A stretch of DNA of 7,173 nucleotides from Candidatus Uhrbacteria bacterium RIFCSPLOWO2_02_FULL_48_12 (lineage in GTDB: Bacteria > Patescibacteriota > Patescibacteriia > GWA2-46-9): contig MGEP01000034.1 in NCBI GenBank assembly GCA_001791425.1, positions 5,282 to 12,454 of the forward strand, in the 5' to 3' direction. Both the position numbers and the translations under genes were made by a program. Position 1 is the first letter of the stretch, and every line of letters begins with the position of its first letter. The notes beneath the pieces are model-generated. The model worked only from the letters and a program-made list of their open reading frames with translations, made no database searches and had not been told where the DNA came from. Shown piece by piece: positions 4,882 to 7,173 of the stretch.

Positions 4882-5664
4882 TTATCTTTTCACCAACTCT
4901 CTGATGCGGTTGACAATTTGGCTGGGAGTGACGCGCGGTTTTAGAAAAACGTCGGTCGCCCCCAACTTTTGCGCTTCTTCAATATCGTGCGGCTCGGCTG
5001 AATTAGAAAGCACGATGATCGGAATGTCTTTAAGCTTGGGCGTAGCGCGTAAGGTTTTCAAGGCTTCCAATCCGTTCAGGGCCGGCATCATCAAGTCCAA
5101 AAGGATAACGTCAAACGAATCCGTTTGGGCAACCTTCAAGCCCCAAGCACCATTCTCCGCCACTTGGCACTCAAAATTTTCGTGCTTGAAACGCTCGGTA
5201 TAAATTTCAATAATTTCGCGCGTGTCTTCAATCAAAAGCACGCGTATGGGCTTGGCCGCGTCGGCTCGATCGGATTTCCCCTTGGCCAACACTGATTCAA
5301 CTTTTTTCAAAAGTTCGGTCGGCGTGTGGTCAGATTTCACCAAATAATCATCAGCGCCTAACTGCATGCCCTTAGTGATTTCTTCCTCCTGCCCTAAATT
5401 AGAGAAAATTACAATCAATCTGTCTTTGAGCTCTGGGTCGGAGCGTACCACTTTCAAAAATGTATATCCATCCATGACCGGCAGAATAATGTCCAGAAGC
5501 ACTAAATCCGGATTTTCCCGCCGCATAAGCTCAATACCCTCTTTGCCATTTTCGGCCGTCACCACTTTATAGCCCAATGTCTCAAATTTAGTTTTGTACA
5601 TTTCACAAAGAAACGGCTCGTCCTCCACGATAAGAATTGTGCGTTTGTGAGTAGTTTGCGGCAT
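4882..5664 (-). CDS. Response regulator with two receiver domains (REC-REC)
   Basis: Two CheY-like receiver domains fill the 260 residues, with no output domain. REC1 (about 8-127) has the acidic pair Glu14/Asp15, phospho-acceptor Asp58 in LVLLDIILP, Ser88 and Lys110. REC2 (about 139-259) has Glu146/Asp147, Asp190 in VILLDLMMP, Ser220 and Lys242 in FLKPR. Both phosphorylation sites look intact, so it may pass phosphate between domains or signal by protein contacts. A Ser/Ala/Asp-rich linker near 128-138 joins them. The start at 5662-5664 has only a weak, very close AGGA. The gene is divergent from the transporter and reads towards trpR with a gap of 186 bases. The kinase at the left edge is a possible but unproven partner. 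Confidence 0.93.
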   Translation of the reverse strand: MPQTTHKRTILIVEDEPFLCEMYKTKFETLGYKVVTAENGKEGIELMRRENPDLVLLDIILPVMDGYTFLKVVRSDPELKDRLIVIFSNLGQEEEITKGMQLGADDYLVKSDHTPTELLKKVESVLAKGKSDRADAAKPIRVLLIEDTREIIEIYTERFKHENFECQVAENGAWGLKVAQTDSFDVILLDLMMPALNGLEALKTLRATPKLKDIPIIVLSNSAEPHDIEEAQKLGATDVFLKPRVTPSQIVNRIRELVKR

Positions 5665-5690
5665 ATCCTAGATGGCTAAATTATGCCTTA

Positions 5691-5719
5691 ATCTTACCCT
5701 AGCATTGCCGCCAGGGCAA
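5691..5719 (-). promoter_or_regulatory. Candidate promoter of the response regulator gene
   Basis: On the minus strand TTGCCC (5719-5714), a 17-base spacer and TAAGAT (5696-5691) give a start about 20 nt before the ATG. Each box matches only 4/6, so this is a weak call. Confidence 0.3.
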
Positions 5720-5726
5720 GGGCACA

Positions 5727-5735
5727 TGATATACT
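5727..5735 (+). promoter_or_regulatory. Extended -10 promoter of the transporter gene
   Basis: TGATATACT is an extended -10 (TGn then TATACT, 5/6), with a possible TTGCCG 19 bases upstream (5705-5710). Transcription would start near 5742, about 29 nt before the ATG at 5771. No clear Shine-Dalgarno precedes that ATG. Confidence 0.45.
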
Positions 5736-5770
5736 TAACCAGTCTGACATAAAACAATGGTTATCTTTCA

Positions 5771-6964
5771 ATGGCAAACAATACCACCCATCCCAATATC
5801 TTGAAATACTATTTGGCGCATATTTTTCAAGGCGTATCTTTAATTGCGCCTATCATTATTTTATATTACGCGTCTTTTGGATTATCGTTTTTTGATATTG
5901 CCTCACTGCAAGCAATTTTCCTTATTACCACTATAGTATTGGAAATTCCAACAGGCGCCATGGCCGACATCGTTGGAAGAAAATTTTCTGCTGGCCTTGG
6001 GATATTACTGATAGCCATTGGCACCATTATAGTCGGTGCGGGAAGTTCGTTTGTACAGTTTGCTTTAGCCGAGATTATTTTTGGCATTGGCGCGGCCATG
6101 CGTTCTGGCGCGGACACCTCGCTCATCTATGACTCCCTCCAAGAAACATCCTCAATTGACAAATATACAAAAACGGAAGGAATAAGCTATGCTCTTTTTT
6201 GTACTATCGGCGCCTTAACTGCGCCGTTGGGCGCGTATCTTTTTGTATATAATCATCGCGCGCCGTTTCTCATTGAAGCTTTTATATTACTCCTGGCCGC
6301 GCTATCATTCATTTTTATGATTGAACCAAAAATCATTAAACCGACGGGTGCCAAAAATGATTATTGGTCAACACTTATTTCGGGCATTAAACAACCGCTC
6401 CGCAATCCTTTGGTCCGCTGGTATTTTATATTTACTATTTTTATCGCAGTCATAATCAGTTTCTTTGGCGGGGTATTGATCCAGCCGCTCATTGTGGCAA
6501 GGGGAATCAATATAATTTATGTTGGATATATCTATTCGGCCTTACTGCTTATTCAAGCAGTAAGCGCGATCTATGCCGACGATATCGCATCGCGGCTAAA
6601 GGAACGACTATCGCTAGCCGCCATTATCATTATCCCAAGTATATCTTTGATAATGATGGGACTTAAAAACGCCGGCGTATTCTTAGTTTTTTTGCTCATT
6701 TATTCTAGTGTCAAGGGATTTGAATATCCTGTTTTAAAAAACTACGTGCAACAGCGCTTGCTCCCTGCCGCGCGAGCAACCGCCTTATCAACGCAAAATT
6801 TTTTTGATAGTTTGGCCGGGGCGATATTTCTGCCAGTGCTTGGGCTAATCGCTGATAACATCTCTCTCTCATATAGCGCGCCGCTCCTCGGCATTATCAT
6901 GCTCGGCGGAGGAGTGCTGTTATTAATTCTAAAACCAAAAAATGAATACGAAACTGTTGGATGA
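5771..6964 (+). CDS. Major facilitator superfamily transporter, 12 TM
   Basis: The 397 residues form about 12 hydrophobic helices, near 13-34, 41-60, 74-94, 95-112, 136-158, 163-184, 215-237, 247-266, 279-298, 301-320, 341-361 and 368-388, with a polar loop at 185-212 between the two halves. The MFS signature after helix 2 is visible as EIPTGAMADIVGRK (58-71), and SGADTSLIYDSL (112-123) is typical of a group of poorly characterised drug-efflux-like members. It sits in the cytoplasmic membrane, and a small-molecule efflux role is plausible. Substrate cannot be read from the sequence. The nearby trp genes do not make it a tryptophan carrier: it has its own promoter and the nearest operator-like site is downstream of it. 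The gene is more AT-rich than the trp genes, including many ATA and TTA codons. Confidence 0.9.
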   Translation: MANNTTHPNILKYYLAHIFQGVSLIAPIIILYYASFGLSFFDIASLQAIFLITTIVLEIPTGAMADIVGRKFSAGLGILLIAIGTIIVGAGSSFVQFALAEIIFGIGAAMRSGADTSLIYDSLQETSSIDKYTKTEGISYALFCTIGALTAPLGAYLFVYNHRAPFLIEAFILLLAALSFIFMIEPKIIKPTGAKNDYWSTLISGIKQPLRNPLVRWYFIFTIFIAVIISFFGGVLIQPLIVARGINIIYVGYIYSALLLIQAVSAIYADDIASRLKERLSLAAIIIIPSISLIMMGLKNAGVFLVFLLIYSSVKGFEYPVLKNYVQQRLLPAARATALSTQNFFDSLAGAIFLPVLGLIADNISLSYSAPLLGIIMLGGGVLLLILKPKNEYETVG

Positions 6965-7016
6965 GACCGTTGAAGAAGAAATTCACCTAATCCCAGAGGG
7001 TTAAATTATTTTTAAA

Positions 7017-7022
7017 TATAAT
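7017..7022 (+). promoter_or_regulatory. Candidate rightward -10 box next to operator 3
   Basis: TATAAT is a perfect -10 whose last T is the first base of the palindrome at 7022, the same geometry as at the trp promoter. No good -35 is visible 16-18 bases upstream, and AT-rich intergenic DNA gives such hexamers easily. Confidence 0.3.
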
Positions 7023-7053
7023 ACCATCATACTAGTATACTAGTATGATGGTA
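7022..7053. promoter_or_regulatory. TrpR-type operator-like palindrome 3
   Basis: This is a 32-bp perfect palindrome, half TACCATCATACTAGTA. It equals operator 1 except for one C-to-T change in each arm, placed symmetrically, so the dyad is kept. It lies after the transporter stop and before the end of a likely minus-strand gene, where an operator is unexpected. Alternatives are a third TrpR site serving a rightward promoter, a member of a dispersed palindrome family, or a minus-strand terminator (TTATATTT follows). Confidence 0.55.
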
Positions 7054-7093
7054 GAAACAAAAATTGCAACAAACAATCTGTATCCTCGCACAA

Positions 7094-7173
7094 TCACCCC
7101 AACATCTCCTCCAGAGCGACCACGGCTTGGTCTTTGGGTGGAGGCGGGAGAGGGATGGCCCTACTTCGCCCGC
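7094..7173 (-). CDS. C-terminal end of an unrecognised protein (partial)
   Basis: On the minus strand 25 codons are open from the window edge to a TGA at 7096-7094. They read ...RAIPLPPPPKDQAVVALEEMLG, a proline-rich stretch followed by a short amphipathic helix. GC content by codon position (first high, second lowest) looks like coding sequence, which favours this frame over the overlapping plus-strand frame starting at 7045. It is too short to assign to a family. It would converge on the transporter gene. Confidence 0.35.
   Translation of the reverse strand, partial: GRSRAIPLPPPPKDQAVVALEEMLG

Noticed and set aside
6942..7004. 20-codon ORF overlapping the transporter end (MNTKLLDETVEEEIHLIPEG)
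   Set aside because: No ribosome site, very short, shifted frame. It may be a frameshifted old C-terminus of the transporter but cannot be supported as a gene.
7045..7173. Plus-strand frame open from ATG 7045 to the window end
   Set aside because: The start lies inside the palindrome without a ribosome site, and GC by codon position looks non-coding. It is kept only as an alternative in the finding on palindrome 3.

Overview
The window reads as a compact bacterial chromosome segment that uses the standard code: trpE, trpD and the transporter gene all end in TGA. Repeated perfect hairpins in every larger intergenic gap, a receiver-receiver regulator and small gaps between genes resemble what I know of Patescibacteria (CPR) contigs. 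That assignment is an inference from style, not from a marker gene.

Layout. 1-181 (+) is the tail of a sensor histidine kinase, ending at a hairpin terminator shared with the convergent trp operon. 253-3451 (-) is a tight operon transcribed trpD-trpE-trpG, which converts chorismate to anthranilate and then to phosphoribosyl-anthranilate. trpC, trpF, trpB and trpA are not in the window. 3452-4401 contains no long protein gene but is the richest part. Read on the minus strand it holds a promoter, a TrpR-type operator, a translated leader ORF that ends with two adjacent Trp codons, and an attenuator. It is interleaved with several families of GC-rich or AT-rich hairpin repeats. 4402-4695 (-) is a small TrpR/YerC-family repressor gene with its own operator-like palindrome upstream. 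4882-5664 (-) is a two-receiver response regulator. 5771-6964 (+) is a 12-TM major facilitator transporter, divergent from the regulator. A third operator-like palindrome lies at 7022-7053. The last ~80 bases probably carry the end of a minus-strand gene.

How it works together. The trp genes appear to be under two controls. The first is repression by a Trp-binding TrpR homologue at operators that keep the spacing and CTAG cores of the E. coli trp operator. The second is ribosome-mediated attenuation: the Trp-Trp codons lie just 5' of segment 1 of a four-segment RNA switch, and the leader stop codon directly follows segment 2. The leader ORF is unusually long (96 codons) because a GC-rich dispersed repeat seems to be inserted in frame. 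A diverged copy of part of that repeat also sits in the trpR leader.
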